A stretch of 64,000 nt of DNA from Emergomyces orientalis (GCA_002110485.1 MOWL01000090.1:800102-864101), one strand, 5' to 3'. Shown: positions 1 through 12,899, numbered from the stretch's first letter. The notes: generated from the sequence alone by a model not told the origin. Program-made: numbers and translations.

Positions 1-452
1 CCAAGAAGTCGTACAGGCTCTGTAATCAGTCCCACCTGCTGCTTAAACTGCTTAATGATCTTCATAATAGAAGGTGTCTTTCCCTTCTGCTGCAGATAGT
101 CCGCAACATCCGCATCCAGATCATCATTCATAGAGCCTGCACCTCTATTGACTCTCATTCTCTCAATCTCATGCTGAAGCCTCACAATCTCCAGCTTCAT
201 ATGGACAGTCTCCGTATCCTCCCGGTCTCGCTGACCGGAGCTCGAGTGATCGGACATCGGGTCTTCAAACTCACTGCCTGATCCTTCCGATGTTAACTCA
301 TGAGCCTCCATAGGCCTCCGGCGAACTGTTGCAGGTGTCAGCAAAGACCCGCTCTCGTTTCTAACCTCGTTATCGGGCGTCTGTGTATGTCTATTCGGCG
401 GGACGTACTCTCTCGTTAAATCTGGTGCACTGCCCGATTGTAGATTAACCAT
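1..452 (-). CDS. copia gag N-terminus (partial, runs off the window)
   Basis: An uninterrupted minus-strand frame of about 150 codons starts at ATG 450-452 with MVNLQSGSAPDLTRE and continues to base 1. It parallels the gag at 61831 onward (MVNLRSGNSPDLTRE, then the related spacing of a charged helix and the V-x-LL/L-x-EPV..LLG segment). It has no stop codon in the visible part, unlike the right-hand copy, so this copy may be less decayed. Gag forms the virus-like particle of copia elements. Only the N-terminal third is visible; capsid core, zinc knuckle, protease, integrase and RT would lie left of the window. Confidence 0.7.
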   Translation of the reverse strand, partial: MVNLQSGSAPDLTREYVPPNRHTQTPDNEVRNESGSLLTPATVRRRPMEAHELTSEGSGSEFEDPMSDHSSSGQRDREDTETVHMKLEIVRLQHEIERMRVNRGAGSMNDDLDADVADYLQQKGKTPSIMKIIKQFKQQVGLITEPVRLL

Positions 453-660
453 CGAACAATAGTACGCGAAGGAATGGACCTAGTCTCCCTTCAAACTGCT
501 AACCAATACACACTAACCAATAGTACTAACGCAGCGTACTAGAGGGCCTCATAACCTCATAGATAATGTGCATTATATCCTAACTAAACTAACTAGTGAA
601 CACGCTGGCAACTATATAATGGGGGACACGTGACTATGGTAGCCCTAGTATCATCCAACA
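1..660 (-). mobile_element. Ty1/copia-type retrotransposon, 5' end (LTR, leader and gag start), cut by window edge
   Basis: Reading the minus strand, a likely LTR begins with TGTTGGATGATACTAGG at 660 and is followed by a leader and an open gag frame from 452 to the window edge. The same order and shared blocks (GATACTAGGGCTACC, ATGAGGTTATGAGGCCCTCT, TACGCTGCGTTA) recur on the plus strand at 61655-61830 before a similar gag, so this is one family. The 3' end of the LTR, the primer-binding site and target duplication cannot be fixed because only one end lies in the window. Confidence 0.75.
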
Positions 661-1524
661 GGGGTGATGATGAGTTCCACGTGACATAAATTAATCTTGG
701 CATCGTCACACGGCCCACGAATATCTCGTCCCAAAGTTAGCACTGATTGAGTTGTCGATAAACCAGTGATCCTACTTTGGGGGGAGGGATGGGAGAATGA
801 GCTCTGAGGGGAACCTAACACTTACCTTTCGAACTCTGGACCTCCTGGTTCTTCTCAGGCTGGCCAGCAACATTTTGAGCTGCCATGGGTTCTCGTATTG
901 CCCACTTCCAAACCCCTTTGATGTGAGACATTTCAATTTCTTAAGAGTTTCATCAACCGTCCGTGATGGAATTCCCTGGGCTACGGTTTGTATTGGTCGT
1001 CTTCAGCTATATGTAGAGCCTTTTGGGATTGAACACCGTTTCCACTCCGTTACTGGCTTAATTTTACACCCGACTATAAGTATTCATGGTTATTGTTGTT
1101 GTGAGCGCAGAGAACACTCACGAGTAAGCTTCTGAGATAAAAAGGGTTGTCATCCTGGACAGTGAAATTGTCCAACAAGATAGAGAGCCATCGTTCTCAC
1201 AGTTGGTTGTTATAGGTACGGGCATTGCCTAGGCAAAGTGGCAAATGTGTCATTTGTTATTCAACTTTTATGGGATACCGAAACTGGTGATACGACCAGA
1301 AAAGGCGTAAGTTAATCCATTGGCCTACCCTAACACGGTAAATGATCAGATGCTCTAACTCTTAAACCAAGCATATAACTAATGGAAGCCATTTTGTCTG
1401 CCTTTTCTGAATCACGCATGCTACTACCCAGAGAGAGCCCCCTAGACCCACGCGAAACAGAGTTCGGTGTCAAAATGCGCTTTGCGCGCTCCACACTGCG
1501 TTCATATGGAGCTTTCTCTGCCCA
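661..1524. other. intergenic, copia LTR to NRPS 3' end
   Basis: I see no convincing gene here. Short open frames (for example 797-1135 plus) lack recognisable domains. It contains the NRPS 3' flank. Confidence 0.6.
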
Positions 1525-4500
1525 TTACAGCAATATAGTATCAGGTGCTTCACCACAGCGAAGAATCTGTGATATGGATTCTCTAAATTCATCGGCAACC
1601 ATAACGACCTGGGAATCTTCCAGTACTGGAGCCCAAAACGCGAAAGTGGCTTCGACCCTTTCTTTCCCAACGCAGATATTGACAATAATGTCGTACTATC
1701 CTCACTGTCAGTATTTCTGTGTTTACTGGCATGATGTCCATTGCTTACCTCTGTCGCCTCGTATGTCTCTACCTCTTTGAAACAAATCTCGCTATCCTCG
1801 TATTCAGTCGACAATGGCTGCTCTACCGAGATACAGGTATTGAACAGCGGTTTGCCAAAATGTGCGGAAAGTTGTAAAACCTCAATAAGTGAGCAACGTC
1901 CATTTCGCAACCGCTTTCCGTTCTCCGCCTGATTTCTCGCCAAGACATCCCTAAAACTGCCCTTGGTCGTAAAACGTAATCGACAAACCAGTACATTGAA
2001 AAACGAGCCAATAATATTCTGGATTTCTGGAATCGGAACGTCACGTCCAGAGATAACTGTCCCAAAACATACATCGTCCAACATTGTGTACTTATGCAAT
2101 ACCATACCCCAGGCTATCTGAAAAACGTTGCTCATGGTGACCCCGTTTTCAAAGCAAAAGCGACCCAGCAAGGCTTTGTCAGTAGCTAGCGCATGAATAG
2201 TGCGAAGTGCCTTCAAACATTCGTCACTTCGGATTCGGGGAAACATGCATGGTTGGATATCGATCATCTGATCCTTCCAGTAGTCCATCTGGTCGTTGAA
2301 ATCAACGGTATCGCAGAAATACGCAATGGCTGTGCTGTATAATGGGCCTGGATACGGAGAGAGCTGGCCTATATACGCTTTTGACAACTCTTTTAATATA
2401 ATCAATAGAGAAGTTGCGTCTAGGAAAGCGTCGCTGCCTTCAAACTTACAGAAGAGACGACCGGTGTTGGTCTGACAGATGATGAATTTATATGGAGGAG
2501 CACCGCTCGCCTCATTTCTCAGGGTGGACTTCCGCAGCAGATGCATCACTTCGTGATCGGTACATGAGAGAATTTGGACGTCCATATTTAACGTTTTCCG
2601 TACGACTTGGGTCTTCTCCTGATGGTTGGTGCTGCAACTAAACAAAACTGTTCGCAAGGCCTGGTGGCGACTTACAACATCAGCCCAGGCATTTCTAAGG
2701 CGCACTGGCCATACGGAACACTGGGGAAATTTTGAAGTCAATTCCCATATGGTGTACGATTCGTATTTATATGTGTTTAACGACTGAGTGATAAGCAGCC
2801 CCGCATGGACCGGGGTGCAGGGGTACACATCCTCGATTTCTTCGTAAGAAATACCAAAGGAAGCCTTAAGGCTTGATTCGAGCTTTTCTTCTTCAGCAGG
2901 CGACAAGGAAAGCAAAGCGAACCGGCCCATCGGCCGTCTCTCCCCGCCAGGCGTTGATGGAGGCGTTGGCATCATAGAAGTCTTTGCCTTCAACGCTATG
3001 AGTTTGACGGTTTTTGCGTCGAAAACGTCCAGGGCGGTTAGCAATAAGTTATCTTCCCTGCACAAGGTGGCCACCTGTATTGCAGAGATGGAGTCACCGC
3101 CTAGATTGAAGAAATTATCGTTGATGCCAACCTCAGCTGTTTCTATACCAATGACTCGAGCGATAATGTTGCGAATTTTTTCCTCATGATCAGATACTGG
3201 GCCCGGTAATTCATGGGAAGGCGATGTGAGGAGAATCTGGAGAGAACTTAGGCCTTTTTGGGAAACTGCGAGTCGTAAGAGATCTCTGTCGGGCTGGGTC
3301 GCAACTGTCCGCGGTAGGTAATTGATCGGGAGACATAAAATTGGTAACACGCACTTAGGAAGAGCCCTATTCATATAATCCACCAACCCACACAGCTTCA
3401 GCTTGAAATCCTCCGTTGGAACAGCAAAGAGCTCTGCCTCTGTGTTACGATGCTTCGAATTGCCACGCACAAAAACAGCGAGCCTCCCCTCACACAGATC
3501 TTTTGGGAAAACCATTTCAACTACCACTTGGTAAGGTTTACCTAGATAGTTTTGCGCTTGAGACTCAATGTCACGCAAGATACCAGATTCATTAATCTGT
3601 GCGTCGTACATGGGGGGTGGTGGTGGTGGAAAGGAGAATTCGCAAATTCTTTGCGCTGTATTATCTGTAATTCTGTGGAGAACATGTTCAAAGCGCTCCA
3701 ACAATATCTGCGTCTCATCATGACGCAAAATGAAACCATCAAAAATGGCGGAGACAGATAATGACCGTTCTCCAAAAAGTTCGCACACCACCGTTAGGGG
3801 ATGGGTACTGAATTTCAGCTGCTCAGCGGAATTGTTTGGAGATTCAGTAAACAACTCGGATGACATTGTACTCTTCTGTGGCTGTATAACGAGCAAACTT
3901 TGAAAATCGCATGCTGCGGAAGCTTCTACCCCGAAGCTTCTGATCCGCCGTAAGCCCGTCTGTTCAAACTGAATAAGTTTCGTCGCATGCTCTTGCATTT
4001 CCCTCAGTGTCTCCTCGATATTTAGAGCCGAGAGGAGTATGGTGCGAAGTGGAAATGTAGCTATGGTGGGTCCTGTCATTTGATAGATCCCAGAGACTGG
4101 AGCGCCGCGACCAGCCACAGTGACCCCGAAAACAACATCATTGGTTTTCATATACCATGAAAGAAGCAAAGTGAACGCCAGCCTGATCACCGTGGATGAA
4201 GTATAACTGCCCTTCGGCCATTCGGAAACCATGACGTGCCGAGTGGCGGTTCTGGTGGACTTTGGGGTATACCCTGGCGAGAGTTGGTGGAGAGGAAATC
4301 CTACTGTTCGCAGCCCTTGAAATTCTTCGTTCCAAAAATGATTCGCGATCCCAAGGTCTAAATTGTTGACATACTCGATAAACGGCGCGAACGGCTGTGA
4401 TGGGACGTGGACTCCGTTATATGCATTTTCAGCCATATCCAAAATACGCTGGTATGACCATCCGTCAAAAAGAGCATGGTGAATTGTGAGGGTAAAGGTC

Positions 4501-7500
4501 AATGGTGCTGTCTCATCCCCTTCACCAGCAAGCGAACTTGACACTAGTGGGGTCCCGAATGACATGAATTGTTTAGGAAATTCCAAGTCATTCTCAAATG
4601 ATTGACACTCTGTCTCCCTCCCGGAGCTAACAACTTGAAGTGCTTGGAGTGAATCTCCCAGAATAATTCTGGTGCGTAGAATAGGATTTCCATTGCATAC
4701 TTCCGCCCACGCCCTCTTAAACCGAGCCACATCTATGTCTCTTGGAATTTGAAAACGGAAATTGCATTGAAGTGAGCCAGGTCTCCTTGCCGTGTATGCG
4801 ACGAGAGATTCTTGCAGCGGCGTGCATGGATATATATCCTGAATGTTTTCAGGGTGGATGCAACATTTGCCCGCGGCACTCGAGATAATTCCGTCCTTTG
4901 CAACCGGGTCCAACAGGGAAAATGGTGGTGTTTTTTGTTGATCGTGATATATTGGGCTTTCTGCTATATGACATGCTAACTTGGAAATCGATTGATTGGC
5001 GAACAGAGATGCCACTGTGATTTTGAGCCCTTGATGACGAGCGTTTTCCACAAGGGTGACCGCAGAGACAGAGTCTCCCCCCAATTGTAAAAAGCCGTCA
5101 TTCGTTCCAACGGCAGTCAATGGCAGGCCCAAGGATGTCGCAAGTAACTGTTGGACAAGCTTCTCGATATTAGTTTCTGCGGAGCTGAATCCCCTGCCCA
5201 CAGTGTCCATTATACGGTAATCCCTCAGCTGGTTCTCTGACAAATGACTGACAGCATTTCGCAACATCCGCCGATCCACCTTTCCTGTTTGTGACACAGG
5301 CATAGCTGCCAATGGTATATATGTTGTAGGTACCATATATGCTGGGAGCGCATCTTGCAAATAGATTTTTAAGTGTACCATTCCTTCGCGAAATTCCTTA
5401 TCCGGGCCACATATAGTAATACCGGAGACCAATTCCGCTGCAAATGCAGGTTGCATGGCGACGAATAAAACCAGGAAAGGCCTCCCCGTTTCGTGAGCGA
5501 TAATTTCGGCGACAACCATCGCATCCTTGAGGTATTGTTGTGAGAGGTATTCAATTTCTCCGAGCTCAACCCTTTGTCCGTGTAATTTGACTTGAGTGTC
5601 TTTTCGCCCCATGTAAACAATCGAGCCATCAGAACTGTACCTGACCAGATCGCCCGTTTTATAGAACCGGTGGTCTGAGCTTATATCGAACTCTGATGCC
5701 CATTTGGGGTTCGTGATGAATGCAGCTGCTGTCTGAGCGGGTCTCTTGAGATACCCTCGAGAAACGATGGGCCCGCCGATTACAAGCTCCCCGATTGCCC
5801 CAATTGCTGCGAGGTTATTGTGATTGTCCTTATCTACAATCCAACAAGACCCACCAAAAGAGAAACCTATGTTCCCCGGCTTGGTCACATGGGGTTGCAC
5901 AGTAGAGACCACCGTGCATTCCGCAGGCCCATAAGCACATATTAAGCGAACATTTTCGTGCCACAGAGATATGTCCAATGGTGTCATGGATTCTCCACCT
6001 AAAATAAGAGTCTTTACCGTCGGCACATCTTGTGGACTTAATAGCTTAGCAACCGTTGGCGTAAGTTCCACCCAATTGACTTTCATATTTAGGACTGCAT
6101 TGCTCAAGTCATTCAACCGCTGAAACTCAGAAGGGATGCAAACGCACCCTCCAACTATCAATGTAGTCAAGCATTCATGAATGCTGATGTCAAAGGCATA
6201 AGATGCAAACTGGAGCACCCTGGATGAGCTGTCAAGATTTTGTGCTTTACTGCCGGCAATTGCGTTGAAACAGAACGAGGCATGCTCAATCACGATTCCT
6301 TTCGGTGTTCCCGTCGAACCTGACGTGTATACAACATATGCAGGGTCGTGGGACTGTGCTTGTGCCTGGTTTGGCGCCGGATCCAACCCCCATGACCAAG
6401 TGCGATCGCCAACTGCTATCGTCGCGCAGCCCAAATTGTGCTCCACCAGCCAATCAGCACAAATAATGACATTTGCCTCGACATCGTGGCAGACATCCCG
6501 CAAGCGTTTCTCAGGGTGAGCAGGATCCAACGCAACGAAGGCGGCACCGGATTTAAGGACCCCCAACATTGCAACCATTACCCATTTAGACTTCTCGAAG
6601 AGGAGTGGAACAATCGACCCCGACCTAACATTGCATGTCGCTAACCGTGCCTGGACCCTCCGAGACAGGACGTCCAACTCCTGGTAGCTCATGTCTCCAT
6701 CCCAAGCACATACTGCTGGGGAATCAGGTTGAAGCATACACTGCAAATGAAAGAGTGTGTGAATGCAACAATCGAGAGGGTAGGCGTGTGCTCTGAGATT
6801 CCATGCAGATATTTGCTGGCGGTGATAATCGCCCAACAACCACGACTCTGAAAGTGGCCGCGACGGCCTACATGAAAGACAGTTGAGGATTGCACCAAGT
6901 GTGTCAATTACGTTACAAGCCATGGAATGGCTCAGAGTGGACATAGAATAGCCCATCGAGATTTGTGGTGTGAATGCAGACGAGCTCACGAGCACTGAAA
7001 TATCGCCAACCTAAAATCGCGAAGTCATTAATGCATTATGAAAAGTGGCATTTTAACAGTCAACATTATTGGAGTCTCTTACTATTGGAGGGGCAGTGCC
7101 ATCGTTTAATTTCCATTCTGCATCGACATCCTCCCAGAGAAGGCAGGTGTTGAAGTGCTCGTAGAAAGCAAATTCCACAGTCGACCATTTCTGGGCTTTT
7201 TGAAAACGGACGGAATGCGAAATCGGACAGCTTGCATCTACCACCGCTACCAACTGGTCTATGATCTCCCTCCTCGAGTTTGTTAAGACTCCAAAAGCGA
7301 CGGTGTCGGAATCGGTGTATTTGTTGAGAAGAATTGACCAAGCAATTTGAACGAAATCTAACAGGGACGAGGTACTTTCTTTGTCGCCATGTTTTATGAG
7401 AACGTCAAGATCCCCCTGCTTCATATTAACCCACCCGGTTTGCTGCTGTTCTGAGCTAGAGGCATCTAGTTTAGGAAATATGCACCGACTTTCCATGCTC

Positions 7501-7517
7501 TGTATGTGTTCTGGCAT
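1525..7517 (-). CDS. non-ribosomal peptide synthetase, C*-A-T-C-(A stub)-T-C, 1,955 aa
   Basis: Exons (minus): 7517-7083, 7010-1749, 1695-1525. Introns are 72 nt (GTAAGA..TTTTAG) and 53 nt (GTAAGC..GATAG with ACTGAC branch), both phase 0. Removing the second restores a normal C-domain tail; the unspliced frame runs to 1470. Domains: truncated condensation domain (1-220), adenylation domain (about 230-730; YTSGSTGTPKG, FASYAFDIS, YKTGDL, GRKDTQVKLHGQRVELGE, TGKVDRR), carrier domain with GGDS Ser about 792, condensation domain with intact HHALFDG (989-995), a stub resembling only the last part of an adenylation domain (about 1285-1400) after a six-proline linker, a second carrier (GGDS Ser about 1452), and a last C domain in which HHxxxDG reads SDAFLDA (1671-1677). 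It should activate one amino acid as adenylate and thioester; substrate is not assignable (pocket read roughly as DIHEIGAVVK). The layout resembles NPS6/SidD-type synthetases, but the neighbour argues for an indole product. Confidence 0.93.
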
Positions 7518-8867
7518 TGTATGATCGGGTTCGGATAAGTTACGGGCTCACATATGACCTGAGAATTTTGGTGTCCGTTGCGAATGATAGAAATTTGTTA
7601 GGAGCATTATTTGCGGTATATATGAGCTTTGAAAGCTGCTGCTACTGTGAAAACTTCAATTGTGTAACGAATAGAGGAGTAACTCCACAGGACGCCTTAT
7701 GTATCAGCGAGATCTCTGGGAGCTTGCTTCGCTCAGAAACAATAGTCATGCGATTATCGGGAACAATATCGATCTCGAGGGAAGTTGTTTTTGCTGCCAT
7801 GTTCCATGTGGATCTACTACTTCTATGTCCCCGTTTCTTTCCCCCACCCGATTCCAGGCCTTCCGCATTGATATATTCCACTAAGCAATAGGAATCCTAC
7901 AACGTGTCTTTACAAGATTGCTCCTACTCTCATCTTAAAGTCATATTTATGATAACTGGTGGGATGGGCATTAATTGCCCTACCCGAAATGGTGACTGAC
8001 CCGGCCCAACCGCAGATATTTGGCTCTTCACCCCATTTTCCCGAGGAAAAAACTTTCTCACTCTAGCATAGGGAACCACCATGAAATCCAATGGTTTCAT
8101 TTAATCTATGTTGGCACAAAGAGGAAGCGGCCGAGTTTGAGGTTTGTAAACACAGTTGAACATTCAGTCTACGCAACTCAGTTGGAAAATTTGCTGGATA
8201 CTCCTTTTCAGTTTCCTAGGACATTGATGTGACTTGTGAGAACTACGGCTGCTAACTCCACATGCAATGTGAGAAAGGCATTGGTGGCTACTTCTTGAGA
8301 GTACAACGCTGCCGATCTACGAAAGGGATTTTCTCATGTCTGCTGCAACGATGTGGTTGAACTGAATAGGTAACGAATCTTGTGTCCCCTAACCAGTCAT
8401 TCCAGAAACATGAAGGCCCAATGTCTAAATTTCCAAGTGGGTGTAATCGGCACAGATTGCATGTCCAATACGCAAAAAAATTGCCCAAGCCGGAGGGCCG
8501 TCTGGAGAGAATGTCACCACCCACCGCAATCGTTCACAGACGTGGGTAGTACTGACACCGGAGTGCAGTTTTAATTTAAAACTTTGTAAGAAGTATGTCA
8601 CCCATTGTCCAAATCAAGTGCATGAAATATCAAAGCCACAAAATTTCAGTTGTGTGGACACAATATAACCCCCATCGATTTAATGAAATTTTTCCCAGCT
8701 TGTGAATCTATCTTGTCATGAATACCTTAATATCCAGCATGGGGTACAGGGTATTTAACTTGGATTCCTAGCCTTAACTAGCGAGAAGCTTTTCCTTTTA
8801 CCAGAAATCCAACGAGATCTTTGCCTGCCATCTAACTACGTTTTTTGACCAACCCCTACAACACATC
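7518..8867. promoter_or_regulatory. shared upstream region of the divergent NRPS and prenyltransferase
   Basis: About 1,350 bp separate the two divergent start codons. Short open frames here have no recognisable domain. The arrangement would allow co-regulation of the two genes. I identified no specific operator. Confidence 0.5.
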
Positions 8868-10225
8868 ATGGTGACCGAAACCTCCTTGACTAGCGTGGCT
8901 CTGTTACAAGAAACTTCTTCTCAGCAATCATACCACCTATTAAACAAATGCCTCACATTCCCTAATCTTGATCAAGAAGACTGGTGGAATCGGACAGGCC
9001 CGGTTTTGGGAAAACTGCTTTCGGATGCGAAATATGACGTCCAACACCAATTCCAACATATGTGCTTTTATGCCCTAAATGTTGTCCCCTTTCTTGGACC
9101 GTTTAAGCCGTCACGTACCTCAGGAGGTTACGAATCAACCATTGGCTCACGAATTGGACCGCTTGAACTTAGTCAGAACTTCACCAGGGAACGATGCATC
9201 GTTCGAATGAATTTTGAAGTTACGAACCATGCCTCAAGCACCGGCCGCGATCAAACTAACAGAGCAGCCTTGGACGAGGCTGTGGCTAAATTCAAGCTGT
9301 TAGACATTGGGATGAATTCAGACCTATACCACGCACTACGCAATCCGTTCCTTGTGACAGACGAGGAAGAAAAACTGGGCGCGAAAGAAAAAGACCTTGG
9401 CAATTACCCTTGCAAGACCCAACATAACCTGTCTTTGGACTTCAAGGATGGCAACGTGATGGTGAAGTTGTATCTGTACCCGCGCCTGAAGTCTATGATT
9501 ACAAACAAACCTAAGGAAGATATAATTCTGGATGCGGTTCGACAGGCGGTTGTCGGCGGGGCTAGCGACCATTCGTTGGACATGATACACACCTTTTTCA
9601 AAACCTTACCACCAAGCATGGATGTCGAACTTCTGTCTTGCGACCTCATCGATCCCAACAAGAGCCGGTTCAAGATATATGTTTTTGATCTTCAAGTTGA
9701 CTTTGAGAGCATTACACGGATCTGGACGCTAGGCGGACAGCTTAACGATCCAGAGACACTGGATGGATTGTCACTGCTCAAGGAGTTGTGGGAGGCCCTG
9801 AATATTCCTGCGGGAACGCGCAAGATGCCGGAGCGAGTGAACAGAGAAGGAGATCCTCCAGACAGAGTACCTGTGTGCGCTAATTATGAGATCTTACCCG
9901 GAAAGAGATGTCCGCAGCCAAAGATTTACCTTCCAACTCTTGGTATTCGTGATAAAGATATAGCCGATGGCCTCACCAATTTTTTTGGGAGGCATGGATA
10001 CACGGAGCTTACAAAATCCTATAACCGGCAGATATCATCGCTAATCCCAATGTATATGTACGTCAGTTTAGTTCAGCTGTTTTTTAAGTCCAGCTTTTGT
10101 TGGATGGTTGTTAACTTGTTCATAGGCCTGGTTCCGAGATCGAAACTAGTACCGACTTTCAAGCCTGGGTGTCGTTCGCTTATACTGAGAAGACTGGCCC
10201 ATACACGACAATATATTATCATTAA
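8868..10225 (+). CDS. DMATS-type aromatic (indole) prenyltransferase, about 427-429 aa
   Basis: Exon 1 is 8868-10051 (donor GTATAT) or 8868-10057 (donor GTACGT); both join in phase to exon 2, 10126-10225 (acceptor TTCATAG). Unspliced, the frame would end in an unrelated C-terminus; spliced, it ends with AWVSFAYTEKTGPYTTIYYH, the usual end of this family. Other family features are EDWWNRTGPVLGKLL near residue 40, the CIVRMNFEV strand, LDFKDGNVMVKLYLYPRLK near 190, RFKIYVFD near 270 and the KIYLPTLGIRDKDIADGL stretch near 360. Length matches the tryptophan dimethylallyltransferase family (ABBA fold), soluble enzymes that transfer C5 prenyl groups to tryptophan, cyclic dipeptides or other aromatics. 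It is divergent from the NRPS, which suggests that it prenylates the NRPS product or its tryptophan precursor. The exact acceptor and regiochemistry cannot be read from sequence. Confidence 0.93.
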
Positions 10226-12899
10226 CCAACTAAAGGGCTCTTGTGAAAGTATGCATGTGAAGAGTCCCTTCACCCAGGCGTCTCTGCTGTTCCTGCGTGG
10301 AGTACCCTTTCTATCAAACACTCTCGGGCCAATTTTCCTTCCCAGTTAGCTTTTAACTCCCTCTTCTCATCTTCGCTTATCCAACCAGCTGTGATCTGTG
10401 ACATATATATTAAATATGCGCTTTACGATATGCTACATTGGCTGATGTCAGTCCCTACATGCTTCTATTATGTCAATCGATTTGATTGGTCCCTTTTTTT
10501 TTTGTTTTTGGTGATGACACCAGAATGTACCCCGATCCTGGTCAGAACCAAGCTACATCAAGTTCCAGTAATAGCACATTTTGTTAATTGATTATTTAAC
10601 AAGAAACATCGTCTCTTTTACAATTTCCTTCGATTGCTCTCTTTTAGTTTGGAGGGGTACCTCTGTCGCTGCTTGTATTGTACTTTGCAGACAACATGAC
10701 ATATAATATCCTCAAACATTGTAATAAATTTAAGATATCTATTTGGGAGGGACAAAAGCATTGCTACCAACCAGAAGCTAGGCCACACCAGGTGAGCGGG
10801 TTGAGAGACGGCATCGAAATGCATGAATCTCTGTTATCAAATTCCACACATGGTGGCCAGGACTTATCGGGACTCGTTTGGCGGTCACTCGTGAGTGTTA
10901 AAGTAAACCGAAGTGAACCGTCTCTAACATGTGACTGCCTGATCATTGTAGATAGGGTGGCTAGTGTGTACATAACGATCCACCATAGACTTAAGAAGAC
11001 TCCAAATGACATTAGAAGTCGTACAGCATTTTTGCTGTCCCAGCATCCCTAAACATCCTATGCGTTCAGTCTTCGGTCGTGCTCGCTGGGTGAGATCTGT
11101 CCTACATGTATATACTGCATGTATGTAGAAGACTCCCATCCGGAATTTAGGGGATTTCAACTGGGAAACAGTCGACACTGCTATTTTGTTCCAGTAAAAT
11201 TTGCAACCCGTACAACATTTGCCTGCTGAATCACATTGATCTAAAACATTAATTAAACTTCAGGTATTCAGTTGGAACAGTTGATATCTATTTCGCCACA
11301 CCACCAAACGTCAAAAAATCAATGTTACACGTATCGCAAACGAAAGCATCTCCACAAAGAGGGGGGTGAGAAAGGGACAACGACGGTTATTCATTGACTT
11401 TAAAAAGGAGATACATAAGAATTCACTTCGTATACATCATTGCACGTTCCATCCAGAGCATCCGGAGATGCTTTGGTGTATTTCCATTATCGCCTTCTAC
11501 TTTTGTGTAAGCACCTTTCTGCGCCAACAAATGACACATATCAGAGCTGTCTATCTTCACATCGATGACGAGGGGCCATTGGGGAAACGTTGCCCTCTCC
11601 ATCCACCTTAGCATTACTTTCCCAAAGCAGTAAAATAACTCTCTCCTTTTCCATGCATGTGAGCGGCCAGAATGTGAGGGGTTGGTTTCTTACTCGTCTT
11701 GGGTACTAGTATATAAGAAATAAGGTGAATGGGGGAGTGGAATGGTCTTTACTTGTAGAAATGTTTCTCCCGCGGTGTTGGTCATCATGTCTTATTGGCA
11801 ACGGATTTGAAAATATTAGGTAAACCAATATAGAGTAGCTGAAGCGAATAGAGCTCACTCTGTCCCATCTATCTTTATTCATACACCTCTTAGAAAGCAA
11901 TTGGATTTTGAAACATGTACAGTACATACACTTGAAATGGCACCTTTACACAATTGGAGGTCGACACAGTTTTCATATGAACCAAACGATCTGGTTATGC
12001 CTGTTGCTGACCGCATACCTCAGTAGAATGGTTTCATGACGATCTCTTTTCTTAAATCTTGCTCGGTTTCAATTGTGAACTGGCAGCATTTTATCGGTGT
12101 TTCCTGCAGAGGCCGTCGCATGAGAGGAGCTGTTCGCCGCCAGGGTACAACTGGACCACTGACCGGAAACGCTCCCACCCTCCAACAACAAAAATACATT
12201 TTTATCGTGTCCATTATTTGCAATTCAACAAGACAAGTCCGGTCAAAGAACTTGCGCCGCGCAAAAAGTCTTTATCGTAAAGATCTGCCCCCCCTTTTCC
12301 AGCCCCGCCGGGCCCAATGATGTCTGTTGGGCTTTCCGTTCTCTCACCGGACATCGCATAGAATAAAAAGCAAGAGCCTAAGAAATGTGCGAACATAACG
12401 GCATATCATAAATATTTATAAAAATTGAATCTTGAAATATGCATACCTAGGTACCTAATCTCATGGCTGAAGAATTTTTGATTGAGGGCAGGAAAGCCAA
12501 GACAGGTGAGCTTTGGCCGCCAATCTTATCAGATTGATCTTGATAACATTTTAAGTTAACCTCTGAAACTTAAAATATCATGCGCTGTCAGGAAGGAACA
12601 CATCCAAACTGGACAACATCCCCTCGTTCAAATAACGTATTCTTGAATACAACAAACACCCATTTTCAACAAGTTAAGTTTTTAGTGACGAGGGATCAAA
12701 GTATATTTTGCTCAGAAACTAGCGAGAGCAGGAGTAACTACCAGAAATGATCATAGCTACCAAAACCTGGGCACCTGTCCAAGCACCATAGCCTTCGCAG
12801 AAGATACCCCTACTTTGACGCGGCTATACCTTTAGTTCACATGCTCATCACCGAACCCGAGCTGCTGAATTAAATTAAAGCAAACTGCGAGAAAATAAA
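10226..12899. other. gene-poor region
   Basis: No supported gene. A minus-strand stretch around 11460-11560 vaguely recalls an ankyrin repeat (LLAQKGAYTKVEGDNGNTP) but is isolated and short. An ATG-led segment at 12463-12503 ending in a good donor (GTGAGC) could be a lost first exon of the esterase relic downstream, but the implied intron would be long. Confidence 0.5.

Noticed and set aside
797..1135. 112-codon plus-strand frame
   Set aside because: No domain, codon pattern or neighbours support it.
1470..1748. NRPS C-terminus read without splicing (stop at 1470)
   Set aside because: It ends in sequence unlike any C domain; the 53-nt intron gives the expected tail.
1525..7517. Assigning the NRPS as SidD/NPS6 siderophore synthetase
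   Set aside because: The A-T-C-(degenerate A)-T-C order is similar, but there is a truncated N-terminal C domain, a mutated last C domain, a DMATS neighbour and no siderophore genes; left open.
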